Below, piece after piece: positions 53,930-61,163 of a stretch of 61,163 bases of DNA. Below the pieces are notes generated by a model. The model searched no databases. It saw only the letters and a list, made by a program, of their open reading frames with translations, and was not told the origin of the DNA. Source of the DNA: Lentilactobacillus parafarraginis DSM 18390 = JCM 14109 (lineage in GTDB: Bacteria > Bacillota > Bacilli > Lactobacillales > Lactobacillaceae); the NCBI RefSeq assembly GCF_001435895.1, contig NZ_AZFZ01000007.1, positions 12,368 to 73,530 on the forward strand, given 5' to 3'. The position numbers and the translations under genes are program-made. The stretch's first letter is position 1, and the number at the start of each line of letters is the position of its first letter.

Positions 53930-54478
53930 TTGGATCGTCAGTTAACAAGATTAAGTAAACGCTTGTCATTTGTTTTGCGGCATCACCCTGACAAAATCGG
54001 CATTCACTTGGATCAGTACGGCCGGGTAAATTTGGCAGACCTGATCACGCATTTTAATCGGCACTTTGGCACGCCAATTAACGAAGCAATTATCCGCAAA
54101 ATTATGGCCCAGAGCGACAAGCAGCGGTATGCGATTGAAGGGACAATGATTCGGGCGCTTTATGGGCACAGTATCCCTGTTAAACCGCTCACCCCGCCAA
54201 CAATGCCACCAGAGGTCTTGTACCACGGCACGACGCACGCGGCCGCCCGATTCATTGAAACCGAGGGCCTCAAGAAAATGGACCGTGACTTTGTTCACCT
54301 CTCTGCCAACGTGAAAATGGCCGTTCAGGTGGGCCAGCGACGCGATCCCAAGCCGGTTATTTTTGAGGTAGCTGCTAGCCGGGCCGCGCAATCTGGCATT
54401 TTATTTTACCCAACTGAAAGTGGTGTTTGGCTGGTTGACGCCATGCCGGCAGCGTTTTTGAAGAAAATTCAGGGTTAA
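53930..54478 (+). CDS. kptA: RNA 2'-phosphotransferase (KptA/Tpt1)
   Basis: 182-residue KptA family protein: N-terminal SKRLSFVLRHHPDKIGI (RHxP motif), then the transferase part with VLYHGTTHAAA, HLSANVKMAVQVG and GVWLVDAMPAAFL. Tpt1 removes a 2'-phosphate from spliced tRNA using NAD; bacterial substrates are unknown but may be repaired RNA ends or ADP-ribose acceptors. TTG at 53930 is preferred; an ATG at 53918 directly abuts the ribosome site. Confidence 0.92.
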   Translation: MDRQLTRLSKRLSFVLRHHPDKIGIHLDQYGRVNLADLITHFNRHFGTPINEAIIRKIMAQSDKQRYAIEGTMIRALYGHSIPVKPLTPPTMPPEVLYHGTTHAAARFIETEGLKKMDRDFVHLSANVKMAVQVGQRRDPKPVIFEVAASRAAQSGILFYPTESGVWLVDAMPAAFLKKIQG

Positions 54479-54498
54479 CCCCTGCGGAGGAACTGAAA

Positions 54499-54660
54499 AT
54501 GGCTGATAAACAACCCGAAAAGAAATCCGAACCCCTCAAGATCAGAAAGCCGATTCACGGGCGATGTCCGCGGTGTAACCGGCCGATGATGATCAACTAT
54601 GGGCTTAATCGGTGTCCCAACTGTGGGTTTATTTTTAAATCGAATTTGAAACTGGATTGA
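54499..54660 (+). CDS. 53-residue zinc-ribbon protein
   Basis: A small protein with two CxxC knuckles, RCPRCNRP and RCPNCGF, that should bind one zinc ion, and a basic N terminus. GGAGG lies eight bases before the ATG. It starts 21 bases after kptA and is probably in its operon. Its role is unknown; nucleic-acid or protein binding is possible. Confidence 0.75.
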   Translation: MADKQPEKKSEPLKIRKPIHGRCPRCNRPMMINYGLNRCPNCGFIFKSNLKLD

Positions 54661-54664
54661 AAGT

Positions 54665-55276
54665 TCAGACAGCGCTGTTGGCTGTCTGTTTTTGTTTGGC
54701 CACAACTTTCAGGAAGTTTGCCACAATCTGGGCACCGACTTTGGGATCAGTCATGATGGATTCCGGGTGGAACTGAACCCCGTACACGTGCTGGCTTTCG
54801 TCAGCCACTGCCATAATCTCATGGTCGCCGGTTTCGGCAGTCACCGTTAGACTATCCGGGACCGTTTGCGGATCCACGATCAGGGAGTGGTAACGAGCCG
54901 CTTGAAAGGCCGCTGGGCAGTTGGCAAATAATGAGGTGGGTGCGGTTACTCTGACTTCAGAAGGCTTGCCATGCATCAACTGCGGGGCGTGGATGACCTT
55001 TGCGCCATAGGCCTGGGCAATTGCCTGATGGCCCAAACAAACGCCGAGGATTGGCACCTTACCTAAGAAAGCATCGAGGACGGCAGGCATGTTTCCGGCA
55101 TTTTCCGGCCGTCCGGGTCCTGGTGACAGAATCAAACTCTCTGGGTTCAGCTTGGTCAGTTCTGCGACGGAAATCGCGTCGTTTTTGATGACCGTAATCG
55201 GGTCGGAACTGATTTCACCGATCAATTGGTATAGGTTATATGTGAAGCTATCATAGTTATCAATCAGATAGTGCAT
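54665..55276 (-). CDS. trpG: anthranilate synthase component II (glutamine amidotransferase)
   Basis: 203-residue class I amidotransferase: MHYLIDNYDSFTYNLYQ, the oxyanion segment LILSPGPGRPENAG, catalytic Cys in LGVCLGHQAIA and His/Glu in GVQFHPESIMTD. The ATG at 55276 is nine bases after AAAGGAG. It overlaps trpE by 17 bases. The same protein can serve PabB in folate synthesis; the tryptophan T-box upstream favours TrpG. Confidence 0.88.
   Translation of the reverse strand: MHYLIDNYDSFTYNLYQLIGEISSDPITVIKNDAISVAELTKLNPESLILSPGPGRPENAGNMPAVLDAFLGKVPILGVCLGHQAIAQAYGAKVIHAPQLMHGKPSEVRVTAPTSLFANCPAAFQAARYHSLIVDPQTVPDSLTVTAETGDHEIMAVADESQHVYGVQFHPESIMTDPKVGAQIVANFLKVVAKQKQTANSAV
54666..54693 (+). 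terminator. terminator of the kptA operon, inside trpG
   Basis: CAGACAGC pairs with GCTGTCTG followed by TTTTTG on the plus strand; the hairpin forms the last codons and stop of trpG on the other strand. Confidence 0.8.
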
Positions 55277-56738
55277 GAGTGACATCTCCTTTGGCTGCTG
55301 TTTCCTTTACCGCGTTAACGACCGCACTAGCTTTATTGTTAAATTCTTGATACTCGTACTTGGCGATACTGTCGGCAACAATCCCCGCACCAGAATGAAC
55401 TACCAGGTTGTCGTCCTGACGATAGGCCAGGCGAATGCCGATACATAGATCAAGATCACCATCAAATCCCAGGTAGCCCAGACAGCCACCGTAGACGCCG
55501 CGTTTGCGGTTTTCCAGCTTGCCAATAATCTGCATAGCCGAAATCTTCGGGGCGCCGGAAAGCGTGCCCGCGGGCAAAACGGCGTTGATGATGTCAACGG
55601 CGGAGACGTCTTTTTTGGCCCGGCTTTCAACGACTGATCCCATGTGCATGACGTTGGCAAACTTCAGTAAATGACGATAAGCAGTCACCTTAACGGAGCC
55701 AAATTCACTGACGGCGCCCAAATCATTTCGGCCCAGATCGATGAGCATATTATGTTCGGAAAGTTCTTTGGGGCTGTGAGTGAGTTCTTCTGCGAATTGA
55801 TCGTCCTCCCGTTGATCTTTGCCGCGCCGGCGGGTACCGGCAAGGGGGTAGGTGAATAGGGTCCGGTCGCGTTTGGTGATTAACGTCTCAGGGGATGCGC
55901 CAATGGTTTCGAAATTACCATGGCGAAAATAGAATTGGTATGGGGATGGACTTTCACGAAATAACGTCGGCACGACCCCAAACAGTGAACCGGTCATTTT
56001 GGCGTGTTGCGGATTCGATAAGATGAGTTGAAAGATATCGCCGTCAAGGATGTGCTGCTTGGTTTCAGCAACCTTTTCAGTAAACTCTGAAAGTGAAAAT
56101 TGTAATTTCAGTGGCGTCATTGAAAATGATGGTAATGGCCGTTCGCCGGTGACTGCCAGAACGCGGTCCTTTAAGGCAGTGAGTTTGGCAATAACTGCAT
56201 CATACTTTTCGGCGACTTTTGGGGTTGGCACAATCTGGCTGAGAGTCACCGTTTGCGTCGCGTGGTTATAGGCGATGACCTGGTTGACCAGAACCAAATC
56301 GGCATCGTTTAGGTTCATCGGATCGGTGACCTGGGGAAGCTGCGCCGTGGTGGCATACTTCGCGTAATCGTAACTGAAGTAACCTGCCAGCCCGCCAAGA
56401 AATGGTGGCATGGCCGGCAGCCTTGGGGTGCGATTGGCAGTTAGAATGCCTTCAATGACCGGCTTTAATGCGGTTGTTTCACGGGAAACATGACCATCTT
56501 TCGTCGTGGTTGTCAGTTCCCCGTTACGATAAGTAAAAGATTCGACCGGGTTAAACCCAATGAATGAATAGCCGTCTTCGGTTTTCTTGGGTTTCCCAGT
56601 TAGCAGGAAGCAGGGATGATCAGGATTATCAAATGCCTGGGTAACGGCAATCGGGTCAAATGCGGTCGCTTGAAACTGCAGGGTTACCGGAACCGCCGGG
56701 TAATCGTTCAAATATGGTTTAAGTTGTTCGAATGTCAT
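55260..56738 (-). CDS. trpE: anthranilate synthase component I
   Basis: 492-residue chorismate-utilising enzyme with PLAGTRRRG, LIDLGRNDLG, the GTLSGAPKISAMQII signature and GAGIVADS. The ATG at 56738 lies seven bases after GGAGG. It combines chorismate and ammonia from TrpG to give anthranilate. Only trpEG are here; trpD to trpA must be elsewhere. A UGG-specifier T-box precedes it. A parS-like site lies inside the gene. Confidence 0.88.
   Translation of the reverse strand: MTFEQLKPYLNDYPAVPVTLQFQATAFDPIAVTQAFDNPDHPCFLLTGKPKKTEDGYSFIGFNPVESFTYRNGELTTTTKDGHVSRETTALKPVIEGILTANRTPRLPAMPPFLGGLAGYFSYDYAKYATTAQLPQVTDPMNLNDADLVLVNQVIAYNHATQTVTLSQIVPTPKVAEKYDAVIAKLTALKDRVLAVTGERPLPSFSMTPLKLQFSLSEFTEKVAETKQHILDGDIFQLILSNPQHAKMTGSLFGVVPTLFRESPSPYQFYFRHGNFETIGASPETLITKRDRTLFTYPLAGTRRRGKDQREDDQFAEELTHSPKELSEHNMLIDLGRNDLGAVSEFGSVKVTAYRHLLKFANVMHMGSVVESRAKKDVSAVDIINAVLPAGTLSGAPKISAMQIIGKLENRKRGVYGGCLGYLGFDGDLDLCIGIRLAYRQDDNLVVHSGAGIVADSIAKYEYQEFNNKASAVVNAVKETAAKGDVTHALSD
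56475..56490. other. parS-like site within trpE
   Basis: TGTTTCACGGGAAACA, one mismatch to the parS consensus. Confidence 0.7.
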
Positions 56739-56764
56739 ATGATAGCCTCCAAAAAAGTCCATAA

Positions 56765-57055
56765 AAAATCCGTCCCAAACAAGCTCGACTTGTTAAGGAC
56801 GGATTTTCCGCGGTGCCACCTTAATTTGACAAACTAGCCAGTCATTTTTCAATGATCCAGCCGTTTATCACCCTTAGCGAAGTGCCAACACACTTCCGAC
56901 AACTGACGTATGTCTGAACGTTTCTCCATACTTGCAAGCTTTCAGGAGAACCCTCTGTGGTCCATTTAACTGTCTGCGTTCGGCTGCATTCTCATCACCG
57001 GCAACTCTCTTTACGGGCATAACAATCTTGATCTCCACATCAATGGTTTATTTAG
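56765..57055 (-). promoter_or_regulatory. T-box leader of trpEG, specifier TGG (Trp)
   Basis: On the minus strand the T-box sequence AAGGTGGCACCGCGG (56822-56808) is followed by a terminator (AAAATCCGTCC..GGACGGATTTT, 56805-56765). The specifier region reads AAATGGACC, with TGG at 56964-56962, which pairs with uncharged tRNA-Trp. Stem I with a GAGA motif lies upstream. Confidence 0.9.
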
Positions 57056-57076
57056 GACGAATATTTAATTGTTAAC

Positions 57077-57105
57077 AGAATAGTTGAATTCTCATAAAAT
57101 GTCAA
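57077..57105 (-). promoter_or_regulatory. promoter of trpEG
   Basis: TTGACA (57105-57100) and TATTCT (57082-57077), 17-base spacing. The region 57106-57337 between the divergent promoters shows no gene. Confidence 0.8.
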
Positions 57106-57337
57106 GAATTTCAGAATGATTCGTTATCAAATTTTGGGGTAAATCCAGTCTCGGGTTAGCTTAAAATCCGAATGTTTAGTCGAAAATGCTAATTTTTTTC
57201 GAAAATGATTTTTACATTACCACCATGTATCGCCGAAGCCACGCCATATATAGAAGAATTCATATTTTCAAAGTTCCATTTCAACCTGAACTTTATCCCG
57301 GACCACAGGGACAATTTTACGAATTTGATCATTTGTG

Positions 57338-57366
57338 TTGACAAGCCGAATAAATCATTATATGCT
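57338..57366 (+). promoter_or_regulatory. promoter of the aro leader and aroF-aroB
   Basis: TTGACA and TATGCT with a 17-base spacer, 41 bases before the leader-peptide ATG. Confidence 0.85.
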
Positions 57367-57407
57367 TACAGCAATTAAAATTTAACTTTTCTAAGGAGAT
57401 TCTAATC

Positions 57408-57470
57408 ATGACGAAGGAAAATCGCTGCATTAGCAGAATTAATCGATTTTATTACTATTGGTTCAGGTAG
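57408..57470 (+). CDS. aromatic leader peptide (attenuator) of the aroF-aroB operon
   Basis: A 20-residue frame, MTKENRCISRINRFYYYWFR, with a strong AAGGAG site nine bases upstream. Six consecutive aromatic codons (Phe, Tyr, Tyr, Tyr, Trp, Phe) would stall a ribosome when aromatic tRNAs are uncharged. It lies between a consensus promoter and a terminator in front of DAHP synthase, and its aromatic codons form the 5' arm of a large hairpin. Confidence 0.8.
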   Translation: MTKENRCISRINRFYYYWFR

Positions 57471-57650
57471 TGTTCGTATCGGACAGGATGCGGGCACGTT
57501 ACAGCATCCTGTGCGACCAATAGTTTTTCGGCATGATTAACGGTCACACAGTAATTTTTTCAAAATACTGCGGGACCGATTTAATCGGAATCTTTCCAAA
57601 TAACACGACCAAACTCCCGCGGTGTTTTGAACACTGCGGGAGTTTTATTT
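57455..57650 (+). promoter_or_regulatory. attenuator hairpins of aroF-aroB
   Basis: CTATTGGT (57455-57462, the Tyr-Trp codons) pairs with ACCAATAG (57516-57523, followed by TTTTT) around an inner ACAGGATGC/GCATCCTGT stem. ACTGCGGGA (57567-57575) can pair with TCCCGCGGT (57615-57623) as antiterminator; otherwise AAACTCCCGC and GTGTT pair with AACAC and GCGGGAGTTT (57611-57645) as terminator. Confidence 0.75.
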
Positions 57651-57701
57651 TATGAAAATAGCAGTTTTATAATTTGAAAATAATGAAAAGAGGATGTTAG
57701 C

Positions 57702-58718
57702 ATGATTATTAAAGTAAAAGCAGGACAGGCACACATTATTGATGAGCTTCAACGACGGTTTGGCGACAGCCACGATGTATTCGTTCATAACAACCGGGTG
57801 GCCGTGCAGGGAATTGATGAAAGCGACCTTAACTCAGAGGAACGGGCCGCAGCGGACGAAATTATTGATAACCCACCGGCAGCCGTTCAGGGCAGCCGCC
57901 TCTTTCATCCGGAAGACACGATTGTTGAAACGGCCCACAGCCAAATTGGTGGCGATAACTTTACCATGATGGCTGGCCCGTGTTCGGTTGAATCTGCAGA
58001 ACACGTGATGAAAATGGCCGCCGTTGCTAAAGAAGGCGGCGCGACCGTTTTGCGAGGCGGCGCATTTAAGCCCCGGACCTCGCCATACTCCTTCCAAGGA
58101 TTGGGTGAAGATGGTCTGAAATTCTTGCGAGCCGCCGCTGACGCATACGATTTGGATGTGTTAACTGAGGTCATGGATCAGGATCACGTTGATATGATCG
58201 CCCAGTACACCGATATTTTCCAAATTGGGGCTCGGAACATGCAGAACTTCTCGTTGCTGAAGGCCGTTGGTAAAACCAACATTCCGGTGATGTTAAAGCG
58301 GGGGATGTCGGCCACCATTGACGACATCTTAAACGCCTCTGAGTACATTGCTGCCGGTGGCAATCACCAGATCATCATTACGGAACGGGGCATTCGGACC
58401 TTTGATAACAAGTACACCCGCAACACGCTGGATCTTGGTGCTGTACCGGTATTGCAGAAGTTAACCCACTACCCAGTGATCGTTGACCCAAGTCACGCCG
58501 CCGGTCATACCGAATTCGTGATTCCGGAAGCGTTAGCCGGAGTAGCTATTGGTGCCAGCGGGTTGGTTGTTGAAATTCACGACGACCCGGCCCACGCCTT
58601 CTCCGATGGCGCCCAGGCACTCAAACCAAACGAATACCTTGAAATGACCCAGAAAGCTGCCGCCATTCGTGAAGCGCTCAATATGCCCGTCCACGAGAAA
58701 AGTGAGGTTGAATTATGA
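57702..58718 (+). CDS. aroF: 3-deoxy-7-phosphoheptulonate (DAHP) synthase
   Basis: 338-residue enzyme of the AroA-beta type: an N-terminal ferredoxin-like regulatory domain (1-70) and a TIM barrel with MAGPCSVES, LRGGAFKPRTSPYSFQG, MLKRGMSATIDD and VDPSHAAGHTE. It condenses PEP and erythrose 4-phosphate, the first step toward chorismate. It overlaps aroB by four bases. Expression is likely attenuated by the aromatic leader peptide upstream. Confidence 0.95.
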   Translation: MIIKVKAGQAHIIDELQRRFGDSHDVFVHNNRVAVQGIDESDLNSEERAAADEIIDNPPAAVQGSRLFHPEDTIVETAHSQIGGDNFTMMAGPCSVESAEHVMKMAAVAKEGGATVLRGGAFKPRTSPYSFQGLGEDGLKFLRAAADAYDLDVLTEVMDQDHVDMIAQYTDIFQIGARNMQNFSLLKAVGKTNIPVMLKRGMSATIDDILNASEYIAAGGNHQIIITERGIRTFDNKYTRNTLDLGAVPVLQKLTHYPVIVDPSHAAGHTEFVIPEALAGVAIGASGLVVEIHDDPAHAFSDGAQALKPNEYLEMTQKAAAIREALNMPVHEKSEVEL

Positions 58719-59794
58719 AAATTGTTGAAGTTAAATTACCAGATCATTCCTACAATGTTGAAATTGAAACCGGCATTTTAAATTGCACCGGTCAGCTGGT
58801 TTCCAGTGTCTGGCAGCAGCGAAAAATTGCGTTGATTTCAGACAGTAACGTTGCGCCGCTCTACCAGCAACAGGTAGCCGATTCCCTCGAGGCAGTTGGC
58901 TTTACCGTTCATAACTACCAATTTCCAGCTGGCGAAGCGTCAAAATCGTTAACCGTATTAGCTGATCTGACGCGTGACATGGCGGCTGACGGATTTAACC
59001 GAGACGATGGCGTCGTTGCGTTAGGCGGCGGGGTTACCGGCGATTTGGCCGGCTTTGGGGCCGCTTCCTACATGCGCGGCATTAGCTTAATTCAAATTCC
59101 CACTTCCCTATTAGCCCAAGTGGACAGTTCGGTTGGCGGCAAAACTGCCGTTGACCTGGACACGACCAAGAATATCATTGGCGCCTTCCACCAACCTGAT
59201 TTGGTAATTATTGATCCAAACACCCTGCAGACGCTGGATCGCCGTGATTTGGTTGAAGGCTACGGCGAAATCGTGAAGGAATCAGCCTTAACTGATGGCC
59301 AACTTTGGGATCTGGTTAAGAAGATTCAGTCTCCAGAAGATATTATTGAAAACGCCGAGGAACTGAGTGAGTTGTCGATTCAGTACAAGGCAGACGTTGT
59401 AATGGCGGATGAAAAGGAAGGCGGCTTGCGTCAGGTCCTTAACTTCGGGCACACAATTGGCCACGCTGTGGAAGCCCTCGCGGATGGTGATTTGCGTCAT
59501 GGCGAAGCTGTCAGTATTGGGATGGTGGCCATTTCCCGAGTTTTTGAAGAGAAGGGCTTAACTCAGGCAGGAGTAACGGATAAATTGATTGATCGCCTTG
59601 ATGCGGTTGGCCTGCCGTTAACTTCCCCGTTATTAGATGATGACGCGGTCTTCGATAAGATTAAGAATGACAAGAAGAATCGTAATGGTCACCTAAACTT
59701 GATCTACTTACACCAAATTGGCGGACCGGCAATCAAGTCGATTCCAAGCGATGAGATTCGCGATTTCTTGAATATTAAGACGTTGCAGCGATAA
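58715..59794 (+). CDS. aroB: 3-dehydroquinate synthase
   Basis: 359-residue NAD-dependent enzyme with GGGVTGDLAGFGAASYMRG, IPTSLLAQVDSSVGGKTAVDL, the zinc ligands in VEGYGEIVK and LNFGHTIGHAVEAL, and the phosphate-binding DKKN. It converts DAHP to dehydroquinate. ATGA overlap with aroF shows co-translation. A terminator and a parS-like site follow. Confidence 0.97.
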   Translation: MKIVEVKLPDHSYNVEIETGILNCTGQLVSSVWQQRKIALISDSNVAPLYQQQVADSLEAVGFTVHNYQFPAGEASKSLTVLADLTRDMAADGFNRDDGVVALGGGVTGDLAGFGAASYMRGISLIQIPTSLLAQVDSSVGGKTAVDLDTTKNIIGAFHQPDLVIIDPNTLQTLDRRDLVEGYGEIVKESALTDGQLWDLVKKIQSPEDIIENAEELSELSIQYKADVVMADEKEGGLRQVLNFGHTIGHAVEALADGDLRHGEAVSIGMVAISRVFEEKGLTQAGVTDKLIDRLDAVGLPLTSPLLDDDAVFDKIKNDKKNRNGHLNLIYLHQIGGPAIKSIPSDEIRDFLNIKTLQR

Positions 59795-59795
59795 G

Positions 59796-59811
59796 CGTTT
59801 CACGTGAAACA
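59796..59811. other. parS-like site
   Basis: CGTTTCACGTGAAACA matches TGTTTCACGTGAAACA except at the first base; the inner 14-base palindrome is perfect. Confidence 0.88.
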
Positions 59812-59821
59812 AAAAATTGTT

Positions 59822-59859
59822 AAAGTCGGTTCCTCATTATAAAAGGGACCGGCTTTTTC
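59822..59859 (+). terminator. aroB terminator
   Basis: AAAGTCGGTTCC pairs with GGGACCGGCTTTTT. Confidence 0.85.
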
Positions 59860-59920
59860 GTTGAGATCATGGTAGACTGGCACTGAAGAATGAACCGATG
59901 GATGTAAAGGAAGCATGACT

Positions 59921-60715
59921 ATGGCTAAAATTCGACCGTCAATTCCCAATTTTTCATATACAACAACGCCTGCCTATCGCCAGCGTCTGGAGGAAACCGT
60001 AACCCAGCATTTACCCGCCGGAGCGACTTTAGTGGCCCGCAATTTCGCGCGATCAACGGCTAGTTCATATTGGCTGCTGAAGCTGAATGCCAAAGCGCCC
60101 TTTACCTGGATAACGGTGCGAATTGCGACCCATCAGGTTTGGCTTCAGCACGCGCAACAGTTGGAAATTTTGTGGGAGGATACCCATAACTTTGACCAGT
60201 TGGGGCAATTATTGGTGCGGCAACTGACTCCGGAGACGATCGATCAAGCCAGCTTCACGCTCACCGCGGCGGATTTAGCGACGATTCAGTTGCTTAAAAC
60301 GTTGGAACGGGACCAGTTGATCTGGTTTATTCGCATGCCTCCGGAAATTTCAGATGCCCATAAGGCGCAGCGCTTTGATCTGCAAACGGATTTTATGGCA
60401 ACGCAACTCATGTTGGGGGATCGGAATAATGCCAATCATTTGTTGGTACCGGTTAATGAACCCCGATTTCAACATCGGCTGGCTGATTTCTTTGGGAAGA
60501 ACCTGCTATTTTCTCAATTTACCAAGCACCACCTGTTGAAGCTGCTGCCGACTAATCAGTGGCTGCAACCGATCATGGCTGCCCAACAACCTTCACCAAA
60601 TTGGCGTCAGGAAATCGTGGATGCATATGGCCACGAATTTGCGGAGATGTGTTTCGCTGAAATTCGGTCCCGAGTTCGCAAAGAACGCCGGATCGAAAAG
60701 AAGAAAACGGATTAA
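59921..60715 (+). CDS. hypothetical protein
   Basis: 264-residue soluble protein with no recognised family. It is rich in aromatic and basic residues, has a segment that may be beta-stranded (SSYWLLKL and TWITVRIA near residues 45-65), and a strongly basic C-terminal helix (EIRSRVRKERRIEKKK). The ATG at 59921 is seven bases after GGAAG. Monocistronic behind the aroB terminator. Nucleic-acid contact through the basic tail is possible, but unproven. Confidence 0.7.
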   Translation: MAKIRPSIPNFSYTTTPAYRQRLEETVTQHLPAGATLVARNFARSTASSYWLLKLNAKAPFTWITVRIATHQVWLQHAQQLEILWEDTHNFDQLGQLLVRQLTPETIDQASFTLTAADLATIQLLKTLERDQLIWFIRMPPEISDAHKAQRFDLQTDFMATQLMLGDRNNANHLLVPVNEPRFQHRLADFFGKNLLFSQFTKHHLLKLLPTNQWLQPIMAAQQPSPNWRQEIVDAYGHEFAEMCFAEIRSRVRKERRIEKKKTD

Positions 60716-60762
60716 CAATTCTGAGTTTAACTGAGCATATGAAGGAATCCTTCTATATATAT

Positions 60763-60868
60763 ACGACATATAGTGATTATTTCCCTCTAAATAACGAAAA
60801 GCCTTAATCAATGGTGCGATAAGTGATAAAATATAGTTTGTATGAAGCGCTTTCACGCTATATGTCGT
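60763..60868. repeat. perfect 11-bp inverted repeat, widely spaced
   Basis: ACGACATATAG at 60763-60773 and CTATATGTCGT at 60858-60868 flank 84 bases of non-coding DNA before the last gene. Confidence 0.6.
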
Positions 60869-60930
60869 ACATAAAATGAACTATCCAAGTAGGTGGAAGC
60901 TCATAAAATTTTGGAAGGATGTCGTTAGTT

Positions 60931-61134
60931 ATGAGAAAATCATCGACTAAAACATTACTTGGTTTTTGTGGCCGCATGCTGGAGATGATCTTGATCACTT
61001 TTGGATTTATTCTGTTAGGCACGCGGCCGGTCGGAATTAATTCCCTCATTTTTCTGTTGGCTGTGTTGGCATTATTCGTGGCCCAGTTTATTTATTTTCA
61101 ACGGCGGGGGCCGCGGCAGAATCATAACCAGTGA
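60931..61134 (+). CDS. small two-helix membrane protein
   Basis: 67-residue protein with two membrane helices (about 10-27 and 35-55) and a basic C terminus (YFQRRGPRQNHNQ). ATG at 60931 lies 12 bases after GGAAGG; an ATG at 60919 touches that site. No family was recognised, and the neighbourhood to the right is outside the window. Confidence 0.55.
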   Translation: MRKSSTKTLLGFCGRMLEMILITFGFILLGTRPVGINSLIFLLAVLALFVAQFIYFQRRGPRQNHNQ

Positions 61135-61163
61135 ATTAAGAAACTGTTTGAGATCTCTAAAAG

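Noticed and set aside
57600-57650. Second T-box before aroF
   Set aside because: CTCCCGCGGTG looks superficially like part of a T-box terminator, but there is no AGGGTGGNACCGCG sequence or specifier stem; a leader peptide explains the region better.
60844-60857. cre-like AAGCGCTT before the last small gene
   Set aside because: Only the central palindrome fits; outer positions do not match the cre consensus.
1-61163. Insertion sequences, prophage or CRISPR arrays
   Set aside because: No transposase or integrase frame, no phage genes and no regularly spaced direct repeats were seen.

Overview
The window is chromosomal DNA of a low-to-medium GC Firmicute, almost certainly a member of the Lactobacillaceae. 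Supporting evidence is the origin block rpmH-rnpA-yidC-jag-mnmE-mnmG on one side and dnaA-dnaN-yaaA-recF-gyrB-gyrA-rpsF-ssb-rpsR-gdpP-rplI-dnaB on the other, the walRKHIJ-htrA-rlmH cluster, Firmicute riboswitches and T-box, and a lactate oxidase. The genus cannot be fixed from sequence alone; the layout fits heterofermentative lactobacilli. No transposase, prophage or CRISPR array was seen.

Layout. 1-5.5 kb: sfsA (cut by the window edge), a DUF308 protein, an aldo/keto reductase, an orphan transcription unit, yitT, a fluoride riboswitch with two crcB genes, and a YczE-like protein whose only reasonable start is CTG. 5.5-9.3 kb: an operon with two TPP riboswitches (ykoE, then an allantoinase-like amidohydrolase and an NCS1 permease), which points to thiamine-precursor salvage. 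9.3-18 kb: UDG-like protein, rlmH, a remote cluster of DnaA boxes, htrA and the wal operon. 18-34.4 kb: tRNA-Lys and the leftward replication block. 32.9-33.1 and 34.5-34.8 kb: the bipartite oriC, with DnaA boxes, AT-rich unwinding element and DnaA-trio-like repeats. 34.9-42 kb: the rightward block, interrupted by a frameshifted CDF transporter gene and a possible small RNA in front of mnmE. Five parS-like 16-mers lie in 28-60 kb.

42-61 kb is more variable: Bcr/CflA exporter, lepB, an AraC-regulated locus for beta-L-arabinofuranoside use (GH127, a large unrecognised protein, GPH symporter), a phosphatase, then a pair of promoters with TTTAAG-N5-TTTAAG-type direct repeats. The first drives a 147-nt RNA with two C-rich hairpin loops and a terminator, closely resembling streptococcal CiaR-dependent csRNAs; the second drives a leader peptide and a secreted protein. 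Next come kptA, a zinc-ribbon protein, trpE-trpG behind a tryptophan T-box, and, divergently, an aroF-aroB operon behind a 20-residue leader peptide containing the run FYYYWF followed by alternative hairpins, i.e. a ribosome-stalling attenuator for aromatic amino acids.

The most novel items are the csRNA-like system at 52.8-53.7 kb, the aromatic leader-peptide attenuator at 57.4-57.65 kb, and the doubly TPP-controlled amidohydrolase/permease operon.
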